NCBI GenBank assembly: GCA_030549495.1
Contig: JAUIRK010000801.1
Coordinates: forward strand, 37,144 to 101,143
Reading direction: 5' to 3'
DNA: 64,000 nt
Origin: Nectonema munidae
Taxonomy: Eukaryota > Nematomorpha > Nectonematoida > Nectonematidae
Below the pieces are notes generated by a model. The model did no database searches. It was not told the origin of the DNA and saw nothing but the letters and a program-made list of their open reading frames with translations. Positions 38,101 through 47,599 of this stretch are shown piece after piece. Each line of letters starts with the position of its first letter. The stretch's first letter is position 1. A program made the position numbers and the translations under genes.

Positions 38101-40844
38101 ATATTTAGATATGAAACGTATTATTTTTATAAAAATTTCGGTCCATATAGGCCCACATGATAAGTTGTTGTAGGAGACTTCGCTAATGGGCCATTTGCTC
38201 CCCAAGACTATGCTATAGGCAATCTCATTACAGGTCATTTCATTACTAGGACATCCATCTCGCTCCTGTGATTGCTTACTTAATAATTATCTACCTAGCA
38301 GACAAACAAATGGCTAAACTAACTACTGAACTTCCAGATTCCTTATAGGTTAGTATGATAATGATGGTGGAGAAATTACCTAGTAGCGAAATTTCGTAAG
38401 TGCGCGATAGTCGGTAGCAAAATGTGTGGGAACGGACTGTCCACTAACAAAACCATCAATTTTTGTAATTTTTTAACTATACCAATGAAATGCTCTTAAA
38501 AAAGTTCCTTTCGATGTAGTTTTTCGATTTCACTTTCTCAATTTTTCCTCTAAATGTATCATCATCCCGATTACGCGTATTGATTAGGATCTTCGATTTT
38601 TTAAAATTTTCATCCTTGGAAAAAAGGGAAAAATAAATGGACGTAAAGTTGATCATCCTTCTTGGAAAAAAGGGAAAAATAAATGGACGTAAAGTATACG
38701 ATATTGCACTTGTGATCTTAACCTTGTTTACTTAAGCTGAAAAATAAGTTGTTGGTGTTGATCTTTTTTGCCTGCCAAATCCTTTCTCTCATATGGTACT
38801 CACTTTCCTTCATTCCGTATGCAAGGTAAGCGTTTTTTAAATGTCAGTATTGAAAATGGCGGAATTACTACCCACTAGTGAAGGGGGTAAATGTAAATTT
38901 TATGAACACAACCCACCCCTGAATTGGCATGGATACTTTGTGAAGGTAAACTTTTTTGAGCTTGATACCACTCAAGTAAATTAAGGGCGTTTATTTCTTT
39001 TTCACTCGTCAAAGTACATTTTCACTCTTAGTTTTATTTTTACTTCATAGTCATTGAAATCTTAAATTATTTTTAAAATTTCTTTGTCTTTAACAGTTAA
39101 ATTTTAAAACTTATTTTTATATGTGTAATTTTATATAAGTTGCAGATTTTTAAATTTCTGTTAAAAAGTCATGAACAAATTTTTTTTTAATCCGCAATAA
39201 ATCCAAATGATATTTGGAATCAAACCCGATAATTTATATCTGAAGACAAAGCAACTAACTATTTTTTGTGAAAACTTTTCAAAAATAAAAATTTTAAATG
39301 TATAAATGTAAAAATTGAAATTTTTTTTAATCCGCAATAAATCCAAATGATATTTGGAATCAAACCCGATAATTTATATCTGAAGACAAAGCAACTAACT
39401 ATTTTTTGTGAAAACTTTTCAAAAATAAAAATTTTAAATGTATAAATCTAAGCTGAGGTTAATTGTTTCGATTCAGCGATGGAGGAAAAAAAATAATGAA
39501 TGAATTTACTGAAAAATCTTATCTTGTTTTTATGAAGATATCCATTTTACTAGCAGCCCATTTGATACAAAAAAATCAGACAATCAATATTTTAAATATA
39601 TACGAGTACTATGTAATTACAAGCGAATGATTTATGACATGTTTTCATTGAGTAGGTAGGTTAAAAGATCATGTTTGAATTTTCACTTTGATGTTGTGAG
39701 TATTAAGCATTTAGGGAGTGAATTGAAAAGAGAGGATGAAATAGATTTCTCTAGTTTTAGGTTTCTTGTTCTGATGGCAGTATTATTGAAAATTTTAGAG
39801 AGAAGGAGAGGGTGATGTAATACATTGAATGTTGTTAGGAAAAACTTTTGTTCTAGGAACTTTATGCTGGGAATAATGCCATATAGGCAAAGTGATGTAT
39901 TTCATTTTGACTTCCTTAGTTTTAATATGTATTTCAAGCTGTATTTTGCTACTCTTTAACATTTTGCCGAGTCTTGCTTAGGAAAATAGGTTTTTAGGGC
40001 ATACTTAAAATTACTCAGGATGTATGCTTGACCATTAAAGTTATTTGATGAGTGGCAAGGAATGAGAAGGATATTTTTAATAACAAGTTTGAGTTTAGAC
40101 TTTGCAATAAGTTTATAGAAGTAATGTTCAATAGAGAGATAGAGTGTTGGAGATTGGCATACCTTAGATAGTAATGGAGATTACTATCTAATATATTATT
40201 TAGATAGTAATGTTTTGTTCATTTTTGGAGATAAGACTGTAATGGTCGTTTTGGATCGGTTGAGAGCATATTATTAATTAAACAATTTAAGACCTAATTT
40301 AGAGCCTTTCGGTAACACATTTTTGCTGAGATTGATGATAAAAAGTATTATTGATTATTTTTAAGATTAATCGTATGCATTTTTCAATCTCTTTGAGGAC
40401 ATCGGGGTCTCAAGAAAAGGAAATCGTTTTTTGAGTAGAAAGTCAACTTCGGCACGAATTCTTTCAGTTCGCATCATCTTGGTGGAGCTGGCGTTTTTAA
40501 TGCGATAGCAAGTGCCAGATCCTTGAAATCTTTTTCTAGGGCATGCTCGACCGTTTTTGGCCATAATGAGTGTGTGACCTAGAAACGTAGTAAGTCAAGG
40601 TCACCAATAAAAACAAAACAATTCCATTATTGCCATGTCTTTCTACAACTCTTATTTTAGCATTGGGGTTTTCTCAGGCTTCTTTTAATCAGGTTCTTTA
40701 CCTGTCTGTCTAACCTATCACTCATCTAAATGGTTTTTACCGTATTTTTAAAGATAAACAAATGCTTATGCGTGCGATTTACTAAAATATTTTTGATTTT
40801 TTAGGGAATCCATAAGATCAGTTGTTTCAGTGTGTGCAGTTTAG
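26192..40844 (+). CDS. SFT2D: SFT2 vesicle transport protein (SFT2D family), seven exons
   Basis: SFT2 proteins are small four-pass Golgi membrane proteins needed for fusion of endosome-derived vesicles with the Golgi. I assembled seven exons by splice sites and similarity: 26192-26272, 26319-26405, 27857-27939, 30655-30736, 34207-34242, 38737-38825 and 40805-40844 (TAG stop). All introns are GT-AG and every junction keeps frame. The product is 165 aa, close to human SFT2A (159). Landmarks: SLSWSTRIKLFVILFVVG (TM1), FYTLGNI, FFLMGPWKQVKSML, LFMALTLFSAF (TM3) and IWYSLSFIPYAR (TM4 end). The N-terminus is cytosolic and acidic, as in the family. Intron 1 is 46 bp, but introns 2-6 are about 1.5, 2.7, 3.5, 4.5 and 2.0 kb and carry hAT, Tigger and MITE debris. 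A young LINE ends roughly 260 bp upstream of the ATG. The paralogue (D1, D2 or D3) cannot be settled here. Confidence 0.93.
27940..30654 (+). other. SFT2 intron 3
   Basis: This 2.7-kb intron holds a SINE (28800-28965, minus) and otherwise AT-rich non-coding DNA with no recognisable gene. Confidence 0.7.
28800..28965 (-). mobile_element. tRNA-derived SINE, family C, in SFT2 intron 3
   Basis: On the minus strand a B-box-like GGATTCGATTCCCGATG is followed by a core containing GAAGTCAGGAAGGGCATCCA. That core is shared by several SINE and LINE tails in many animals. The body differs from SINE families A and B here. Confidence 0.65.
32345..33610 (+). pseudogene. hAT (ZBED5-like) transposase fossil in SFT2 intron 4
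   Basis: Eroded pieces run in the order of ZBED5/FAM200-type hAT transposases: KMVNYFETTALKFSN (about 32805), a stretch resembling the LL.HT.VRWLSRG block (about 32895), then the C-terminal dimerisation signature FCEAGFQLLTI and RNRERLDVVGRI-like sequence at 33455-33530. Stops occur throughout. A second, better-kept hAT of similar type lies at 47600. No ends or target duplication were identified. Confidence 0.6.
33644..33757. mobile_element. TTAA-flanked MITE, copy 5, in SFT2 intron 4
   Basis: TTAA flanks both sides (33640-33643, 33758-33761). The ends CTCTTTGGTAGGAC and GCCTTTGACGACC (read inward) are imperfect inverted repeats. The interior contains ACAGACGATTAC, the family motif with one change. 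Confidence 0.65.
35200..36270 (-). pseudogene. Tigger/pogo transposase fossil in SFT2 intron 5
   Basis: Read on the minus strand from 36268, the N-terminus MSLSLKDKISLIRM with QRVLAKGFGIGRTQ is the CENP-B/psq-type helix-turn-helix. Next come SGWLDRFKQRHSISFGT (35955-35905), ITELIKDNSNRDIFNMDGKG (first DDE Asp region, about 35840-35785) and MTLQVFKEWIFILNSR with FFLDIVPSHSKDLELYNIK (35580-35460, the second catalytic Asp in a normally FLDNAPSH motif). Several frameshifts and stops make it dead. The whole lies antisense to SFT2. Confidence 0.8.
36364..36820 (-). repeat. Dispersed repeat F, copy 1 (adjacent to Tigger fossil)
   Basis: About 455 bases are repeated in inverted orientation at 49432-49884 with high identity. 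Shared landmarks are ACACGCCTTGTGATTGATTA, TTCTGTAGAAGAAAGCATAA, GTTTAAACAGGAGGACTCTC and CTCATAATTAAGAACCATC in reverse sense. This copy lies just upstream of the Tigger start codon, so it may be the 5' part of the same element. Alternatively it is an independent insertion. Confidence 0.85.
37477..37950. mobile_element. hAT-like MITE (ACGTAGCC ends) in SFT2 intron 5
   Basis: The left end CAGGAACGTAGCCAG mirrors the right end read inward, AGGCCACGTAGCCAG. The flanking octamers GATGTATG and CGTGTATG agree at six of eight positions, compatible with an aged hAT target duplication. CAGTGGCGTAGC-type ends are common in animal hAT MITEs, and a second element of this style lies at 46560-46756. Confidence 0.6.
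38611..38695. repeat. 46-bp tandem duplication just before SFT2 exon 6
   Basis: The segment GGAAAAAAGGGAAAAATAAA plus TGGACGTAAAGT occurs twice in perfect copy at 46-bp spacing. It ends about 40 bp before the exon 6 acceptor. Confidence 0.9.
39181..39448. repeat. 140-bp tandem duplication in SFT2 intron 6
   Basis: The sequence starting TCCGCAATAAATCCAAATGA is repeated at an exact 140-bp distance. About 130 bp appear identical between copies, which implies a very recent event or an assembly artefact. Confidence 0.9.
39449..40800. other. Remainder of SFT2 intron 6, unidentified
   Basis: The minus strand between 39650 and 40150 has an unusual Lys/Leu/Ser-rich frame run suggestive of a decayed coding segment, but I cannot match it to a family. 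A 65-aa minus frame at 40367-40564 is Arg-rich and also unrecognised. Confidence 0.35.
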
Positions 40845-41309
40845 CAAAAGTTCGAAGAAATCAAAATATTGCATTGCAAAATGTTTGATCATACATCAGT
40901 CCATCATCTTTTAATGCACGATCTTACAATTTTATTGTATTTAAAGTACATACTGTTTCCATTTAACACTATCATTCCTACATAGCTATTTTATTAAATT
41001 GTTTTTTTCCGAAATTTATAGCAAAGTTGATGACAAATTTACATATAATTATTATCTATCTATGCATATACAACATAATTATTTGAGATTTATCAAAAAA
41101 CGTTACGATTTTTGACTTTTTGACAAAAAAAAATTTGAATAAAGCGTCTCAAAAAGTTGATATCCTTAAATTTTTCACAGCAATAAATATGAAAGCCTAA
41201 AAAAGAGAGATTTTAACTTAAATTCTTTTGTTTTCAAAGTCCATCATGTAAATCGTAAATTTCTCAAATCAAATTTTGTTGTTATTTAAAATTGCAAAGT
41301 GTTTTCCTT

Positions 41310-41590
41310 ATTTTTTATTTTTGCCTCAATCGCTCCTTTAGGTCTCATGACATATTTACATCCATAAGAACAAAACTTAATTTAGTTTCATCGCTGAAAA
41401 TAGCCGTTAGCCTCTTAGAAACACTCTTTTGTCCACAATATTCTTTCTTTAATTGAACCTTCGTGAAAGCTGTTTTTAGCTGCGATAAACTTTCTAAATT
41501 TTCTTTGTAAAAATACGTTTTTCTGAAGTATAAAGAGCTTTAATATCAGAAATATCCTCCATAGAAAGTAGATTTTTACTATACAATTAA
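41310..41590 (-). pseudogene. Tc1/mariner-like transposase fossil
   Basis: On the minus strand the piece SKRLTAIFSDETKL (about 41425-41385) is the region of the second catalytic Asp in Tc1-type transposases (W..V.FSDE). It is followed, after a frame change, by YGCKYVMRPKGAIEA, which resembles the YVWRPPGE segment. Upstream frames read YKENLESLSQ where the family has a KPLLT..NR..RL stretch. It is short and broken. It lies about 500 bp past the SFT2 stop. Confidence 0.5.
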
Positions 41591-42623
41591 CTAACTACCA
41601 TTAAATTGAAAACCGGATCTTTCTTCAGTAACGCTCTTAAATCTTACTCTCATATTTACTGACCCTTGAATAGACCTGTTCATAATCCTGTCTGACTCAG
41701 TCTAGTCCTCATAACACCCGGACAAGGACTGAACTAGCTCAACTATTAGTTTGAAACCGACTATAATATCTACGGAACTGATTGGACTACAAAAATTATT
41801 TACAAAACCAGTTGAGCCTATCCTTCACAACGATTGAAAGAAAATAAAGATTTCTTTACCAATTTTACATTACATCGTATTTTTAAAAATAGGTAATTGG
41901 ATTATACTCTCTGATATAGAGGAACTATAATACAAAAAGTAGGCTTTCAAATCAATTTGAGCTTCTTTGAGTACTTCATAGAGTAGATCTATTATATATG
42001 CAAAAAATTAACCATGTAATTTTCTACACATAATTAAAAACTCAAACTTGAAACTGGCACAGATCAAGATATAGTTTAAATCCGACTTTCTAAACCTTTT
42101 TGTTTAAATCGCCGATTGAGATTCGAAAAAAAATTAAAAAATGTCGAAAATTTTTCACCTTTTTTCAAACTTTAATTTAAAATCTGCATTCCCTTTAAGT
42201 TCAATAAACTTTTTCTAAAAATTTCATTCTACCGTTTCCATTTTACAAGAAAAAGGAATTGTCGCCCATTCTTCAAAAAATTGGCCGTCTGATATCTATT
42301 TTCGCCCAGAAGTGTTTGATTCGCCAACTGATGAAAAATCCTGCTTTATAGTATCTTTGATCCAAACAAGATTCACATCATTTACACTCAAACAAATAAA
42401 CAACTGAAAAATGTACATATTTAGTAATCCAGAATGCAGCCAGCAAAGCATCGAAAATTATATAGTTCAGTGTTTCAAACGTTGACTTTATTTTCTGATT
42501 TTGTTTCAACTTTTGTAAGGAGTTTTTTCAAATGCAACGCTGGAATGGAGAAAAGCCTACGCCAGTCTTGCAACACCTGCAAATTTTGTACTGTTTTAAG
42601 CGATAGGAAAAATCATAAGTTAA

Positions 42624-42800
42624 CCCTATTAGTTATGGGGGCGTAAAACGTTCCCCTCCCTCTTAATTTAAAAAATTGGCGCCACCATATTCTTCAAATT
42701 TCATAAATTTTCCTAAAATCGCTAGCTGTATCTTTTTTTAATAGTTGAATGACCCTCTCGTGTGGAAAACGGTCAATTGAATATTTTCAGAAAATAGCAA
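42624..42800. repeat. Dispersed repeat beginning TTAACCC, copy 2
   Basis: TTAA at 42620-42623 then CCCTATTAGTTATGGGGGCG. The following GCGTAAAACG, AAATTGGCGCCACCATAT, AAAATCGCTAGCTG and GAATGACCCT match copy 1 at 13497 in order and orientation. Confidence 0.6.
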
Positions 42801-43106
42801 GGAAATAGTTTTATTAACTCGACTTTACAAACAGTAGAATAATTCAATATTTCGGCCTTTTTCAGTAATCAAGGAATCAGAAACATTAAAGTAAAGTAAT
42901 GAGGGTGAGAAATTATTTAAAATAAATTATGTGTATTTATATATCAGTAAGTGTGCATGATTGTGTGAAGTGTTAGCAACGTATTAATTCATGAATGCTG
43001 TGTGTGTGTAAATTTGTTAAATTGAGAAAGATACTTCATGTGGTATTATTCTATATAGCAACGCTTAAGATAATTATCTTCGCAATTCAATATTTCCATT
43101 TCTAGT

Positions 43107-44140
43107 TTAGGCTTTGCAGGGCTTTGTGTAGTGTTGTAGACCAAACCGTTTGTTATCACGTTGGTGCATGGCGTCCTGTACTGCTGGTCTTTTCGTTCCA
43201 CCAATGTCATATTGAGTACATAGATTGCAAGTTAATTTGTGAATCATGTTTTTCTTATTCCTTTGGTGGTTCTTGATTTTTTCACAATGTTCCGTGTGAT
43301 GGTGAAGTCGTGAACAATCTTTTTTACGTGAAAGTAGAGATTCTAACGTTGGGGGAGTTTGATTTACGCTTCTAATGGGAAGGGAGTTAAGTTTGATGCG
43401 TTTAGAAATCTTCCGTTTTATAGGAGTTTGTAGAAGTATGAGGATGATCATTACAGAATAAATATTTAATGTAGTTTTCTGGTTCAATTTCATCTTGAAA
43501 CTCTGATAACCATCTTGAGATAAGTTTTTTAGGGTAGTTATTGAATTAAGATACAAATTTGTTGTGTATCCTCTTGAAGTTTGATGTCAGTGTTATTAAT
43601 AGTTTTTATCCTGTGTAAATGTGCAAAAAAGGTGGCTCTTTTCATTTTGATATCGTGAGCAGAATGGAAGTCTTGTGATAGATTTTGTAAATAATGAGTG
43701 CGTTAAGTGTTATCCTTCTTTCTAAATTCTTTTCTAAAGTGAACTTGATATTTTAATCGAGTGAATTTGCACAAGAGTCAAAAAGAGATTCGGAGTGTGT
43801 CCATACAAAAAGTATGTCATCAACGTATCGATTGCATGTAGATTTTGGGAAGATAGTGATTCTTCAAGGTTATTCATGTATACATTTATTTGATAATATT
43901 GGAGAAAGTTTTCCACCCATGAGTCCTTTGATTTGTAGATTTAAAGTATCTTGGTGTAAGATAGTGTTATTAAGTAAACAAAAAGAAGGAATATCATGAA
44001 GTAAAAGAAGAGTATCAAATGTAAAGGGAAAAATATCATCTTTAAGAAATATATAAGTTATAACCATTACAGGTTTGTAGGTTGTTTGATGCGCCCCTCC
44101 TTCCGATTTTACCTGTAAATTACAGATATATTCTCTAAAG
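43107..44140 (-). mobile_element. Penelope-like element, C-terminal part (RT core and GIY-YIG)
   Basis: On the minus strand the segment 43960-43900 reads QIKGLMGGKLSPILSN, the motif equal to PMG.P.SP..S in Penelope-like reverse transcriptases. It is followed in another frame by RYVDDILFVWTHSES (about 43830), the YVDD active site. At 43260-43150 the frame MIHKLTCNLCTQYDIGGTKR is the GIY-YIG endonuclease core (usually VYKLTC..C...YIG.T.R) with a His-containing tail. Reverse transcriptase plus GIY-YIG on one chain is diagnostic of Penelope-like elements. Several breaks are present. The N-terminal part continues beyond a 7.2-kb hAT insertion, at 51388-51595. Confidence 0.8.
44133..44140. repeat. 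Target-site duplication of hAT-A (left), CTCTAAAG
   Basis: An identical octamer lies at 51388-51395 immediately after the right end of hAT-A. Confidence 0.9.
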
Positions 44141-44417
44141 CACTGGTTTCCAAAGTGGTTTATACTGACCTCTAGGGCAGGGGCGCACATCCTCAAAATT
44201 ATTGGGAGGGGGGCGAAATTTTTTTCTTGCAATTTTCAAAATTAGTGGTCTGGAAATACGACGGGAGACCAAATATCCTTTAAAATAGAGTGTATTCAGC
44301 GCATACCCTAAAGTCCTAAATTTATAAGACTACATTATATTTTTTTTTACAAAATTGGTGAATTTAAATACTATACTTCCAGCGAAAATATTTTAATTAA
44401 ATTTGCTTATCGAATAT

Positions 44418-44937
44418 AGTGCGCAGAAAAATGCCCCGGAAAAAATGCCCCCAATTAAAAAGTAGGAAAAAATGCCCCAATTAAAAACTAGGAAAAAATG
44501 CCCCCAGTAAAAATGCCCCAATTTAAATTAGGAAAAAATGCCCCAACACAAAAAATTATTAATTAAAATTTTTAAAAAAGATATGTCAAATAAAGATTTT
44601 TTGTAAAAAAAAAAAGTTAACTTTTCATTTAAAACATTTAAAATTTAATTAAAGTAAACTAAAAAACTCAGCATACGACAATTTTTTAAATACAAAAAAA
44701 TTTTTTATAAAACAGCAAATATTTTTGGACTTTGTGTGTATCAGAACACTTTCTAAATATAATTTGTTTTTTAACTGATTTTAAGAACACATTCCAACAA
44801 AATATGCACCTCAAAATTTAGCCTTTCAAAACGGTACCAAATAAAAATATTTATATAATTATAAAAAATCCTGAAAATCAAAAATTAGGGGGCATTTTTT
44901 CCTACTTTTTAATTGGGGGCATTTTTACCTACAACCA
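44418..44937. mobile_element. Foldback MITE with repeated AAAAATGCCCC motifs, 9-bp duplication
   Basis: Flanked by identical nonamers ATCGAATAT (44409-44417 and 44938-44946). The left arm carries AAAAAATGCCCC-type blocks about five times; the right arm carries the complement, GGGGGCATTTTTTCCTAC, and shares CAATTAAAAAGTAGG with the left arm in inverted sense. A 9-bp duplication points to a Mutator-like (MULE) origin. No coding. Confidence 0.8.
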
Positions 44938-45477
44938 TCGAATATACACTAGTTTAAAAAATCCAAAAATGTTAGGGGGTGGAATAGGGTTTTTCATTTG
45001 AAAAATGAAGTAGTCTACCAGGCACATTACAGGAATTGATGAAAGGATATTTGATTCATAGAGAAAACAAATAACTGAAGGTTGGATAGTTTTATATCAG
45101 TGAATGTAGTCTAAAGACAAAGAGTCTACTAGACAACCTGTGATGTTTATATGAAAAAATGTGATTGATTCAGGGGCAAGGGTATAAAACTAAGTTATAA
45201 TTGTGCAAACAAAAAATTAAGATCGCATTATTTCATTTTACTCAGCATCATTCAAAAATAGTTTAAAAGCTAAATTGATACAAGCTACAAAAATCTACAA
45301 AAAGTAAAATAACTGTTAACATTTTGCAATGATTTGCCTTTTATAATAACTTTTAAGGAAAAAAAGTCTATCAGAAAAAGTTATAGAGCTTCAACAAAAA
45401 CTAAAAAATTTTAGTGCATAACTTAAGTTTTTTTAAAACTAATTTGACGTATCCCCTACAGTATACTCTATCTATGT

Positions 45478-45610
45478 GTGGCATGGCAGGTTGGTTGAGA
45501 TGATGGACATAGCACGAAAGCCTATGGATTCGATTCCCCATCGATACAAATTTGTTCATAGTTTGACATAAGCGGTACATCAGTGTCTGGTCAATGAAAA
45601 TACATCCACT
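45478..45610 (+). mobile_element. Diverged family A SINE inside hAT-B
   Basis: A tRNA-like head, GGCAGGTTGGTTGAGATG and GGATTCGATTCCCC, is followed by the family A body in eroded form (AGTTTGACATAAGCGGTACA, GTCTGGTCAATGAAAATAC). It sits inside an element with perfect ends, so hAT-B may have picked it up before its last move. Confidence 0.6.
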
Positions 45611-45848
45611 GCACCACTCAAAATTGAAAAATTTGCTACATAATTAACATAAGAGAGAAAGGAAACAAAATAAACTAATAAAGCAATTTTCACTATTTTA
45701 AAATGGAACCGTCTGTTCTCAGAATAATTTCAAAATAATAGGAGGCATAAAGAATTAGAGTTTATTTGATATTTTCAAGTTTTTAAAAGCAGCAAAAGCC
45801 AACGTTTAAGTAGCCAACCCTTATACTTAAAAAATTTTTTAAACTAAC

Positions 45849-46110
45849 GGTCGACAGACATTTCGCCCCCTAAAAAATTGTCTCATAGGCTATTAGTATC
45901 ATCCATCTTTGCTTATTATATATGTAAAATTATTAAAAAAATTTATATTCTTGTTTATTTTATCTCTATTAAATTATTTCAAATTAATCAATTTATCTCT
46001 TAATTTTTTAGAATTGTCCATGAGACAAAATGTCTTATGAAAATAACGGGGCGAATTGTCCATGAAACAAAATGTCTTATGAAAATAATGGGGCGAAATG
46101 TCCGAGGACC
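45849..46110. mobile_element. 262-bp MITE with CATTTCGCCCC ends
   Basis: The ends GGTCGACAGACATTTCGCCC and GGTCCTCGGACATTTCGCCC (read inward) are inverted repeats with three mismatches. Flanking octamers AAACTAAC are identical (45841-45848 and 46111-46118). The right arm has an internal direct duplication of about 42 bp (TTGTCCATGAGACAAAATGT, twice). The superfamily is uncertain; hAT or Mutator-like. Confidence 0.85.
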
Positions 46111-46559
46111 AAACTAACATAAATCAAAGTATACGAGAAAAAAAAATCATTGCGTTTTTTTTGAATATTTCTGTCTATAAATAAAATTCTGACAGCTGTC
46201 ATAAATAGATCAAGTACATTTTTAACAACTGAAACATTTTGTTTCGATATTATATTTTTATTATAATAATCAACAAATTTTCTTAAAAAAAGTGATTTGA
46301 TTATGTAGTGTTACTTCGAATCGTGAATATCGAATTAGTCGAATCGAACATTATAAAAAATATCTCTGCTCAAATATTAAGCAAATAGAGTATCAAATTA
46401 AAGTTTTCAAATGTTACAAAATGTAGCAAACGTAGTGAAAAAGATTAAGTGACTTTTGTTGAAAAAGTTCTTAGCGCGAGTCTAACAATATTCATTGATA
46501 TAAAATTCTAACGATTGAAAACTATTGTAATTAAACTCTAAATGCAAATTTGACAGAAG

Positions 46560-46756
46560 CAGTGGTGTAGTCAAAAAAAAGTTGATAGAACGGCACAATT
46601 TTAAAACAAAAAACTTGCGCAATATTTTATATACTTTCTTGATCCTTTCATTGGAGAAATTTTCAAAAACTGATATCGCATAAGATGCATGGGGCACCAT
46701 GCGGTACATAGGAGTGTGGGCACGGCCCCTCATGCCCCAGCCTAGCTACGTCATTG
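46560..46756. mobile_element. hAT-like MITE (CAGTGGTGTAG end) inside hAT-B
   Basis: The left end CAGTGGTGTAGTC mirrors the right end read inward, CAATGACGTAGCTAG. Flanking octamers GACAGAAG and GAGAGAAG differ at one position. This end type (CAGTGGCGTAGC) is common in animal hAT MITEs and resembles the element at 37477. Confidence 0.7.
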
Positions 46757-47176
46757 GAGAGAAGAAAGCTGAATGAGATAGGAGAGCTTAACAAGAGAAG
46801 AGGGCTTGAATGAAATAAGAGAGCTTGAGTGAATGATTGAGTTTTAGCAGAGAAAGCGGAAGAGAAAAACAGAGGAGAGAGAAAGAGAAATAGAATCACT
46901 GTGGCAGAAGATGAGAAAATCTAGTGGATCATCAACATGTGTTTGCTCAAAAATACTATAAAGAGGAGACACTGTGATAAACATTGCTGACTTATTGTGT
47001 GCATATTGAAGCAATGGATTATTATTATATAGATCTCACCCATTGTCTATAAAATATGTTCGATAGGAATTTCAGAGCAGCTTAGCATGATGTTTGATTG
47101 ATTCGAAAGTCTGCATTCCTTCTATGCGATCATCATACATGTTTTATAAACAAGCAGCAACTCTTACTTATATAAA

Positions 47177-47256
47177 ATTATTGGGGGGGGGGGGGGGGGG
47201 GCGAAGGTCGGCCCCCCGAAAACACAGGGGGGCGGTCGCCCCCCCCCCCCCCCCGG
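47177..47256. repeat. Alternating long G and C tracts at the right end of hAT-B
   Basis: A run of about 18 G, then a short GC-rich spacer with smaller C and G runs, then about 17 C. The arms can pair into a very stable hairpin or form quadruplexes. Tract lengths may be inexact in any assembly. Confidence 0.9.
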
Positions 47257-47599
47257 ATGTGCGCCCCTGCTCTAGGGGTCAATATAGAGCTGTCAGTAGT
47301 CTTAACAAAAAAAAATTTTTGGGTCGTTGATATATAAATAGGGGTCTACTACATATTTAGGCAGGTCACGAAATTAAACACAACGCAAATTTTGCGTATA
47401 TGATTCTTATAATAGATATTCTTCATATATAAATATTAATAACGTTTAATAAAATTATTTAAATGCCTATTTCATATGTAATGTATTTTATTTAAATGCC
47501 TATTTTTAAATATTATTTATGTAATTTAAAATTATTTTTAATTAATTATAGATAGATAATTTATTTTTAATTAATTAATCTATTTGAACATGACCGAGC

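Larger units (their letters stand above)
44178..47269. mobile_element. hAT element B, 3.1 kb, non-autonomous, inside hAT-A
   Basis: Perfect 15-bp inverted ends CAGGGGCGCACATCC face each other at 44178 and 47255-47269. They are flanked by identical octamers CTCTAGGG at 44170-44177 and 47270-47277. Perfect ends and duplication imply recent insertion, only about 30 bp inside hAT-A. No transposase coding was seen; the interior is filled by smaller elements (44418-44937, 45478-45610, 45849-46110, 46560-46756) and by G/C tracts near the right end. Confidence 0.92.

Noticed and set aside
43870-44232. 120-aa minus frame as a host gene
   Set aside because: Its core is the Penelope-like RT motif and its start lies inside hAT-B and hAT-A ends, so the frame crosses insertion junctions.
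47094-47330. 78-aa frame with Gly and Pro runs
   Set aside because: It is translation of the G and C tracts at the end of hAT-B.
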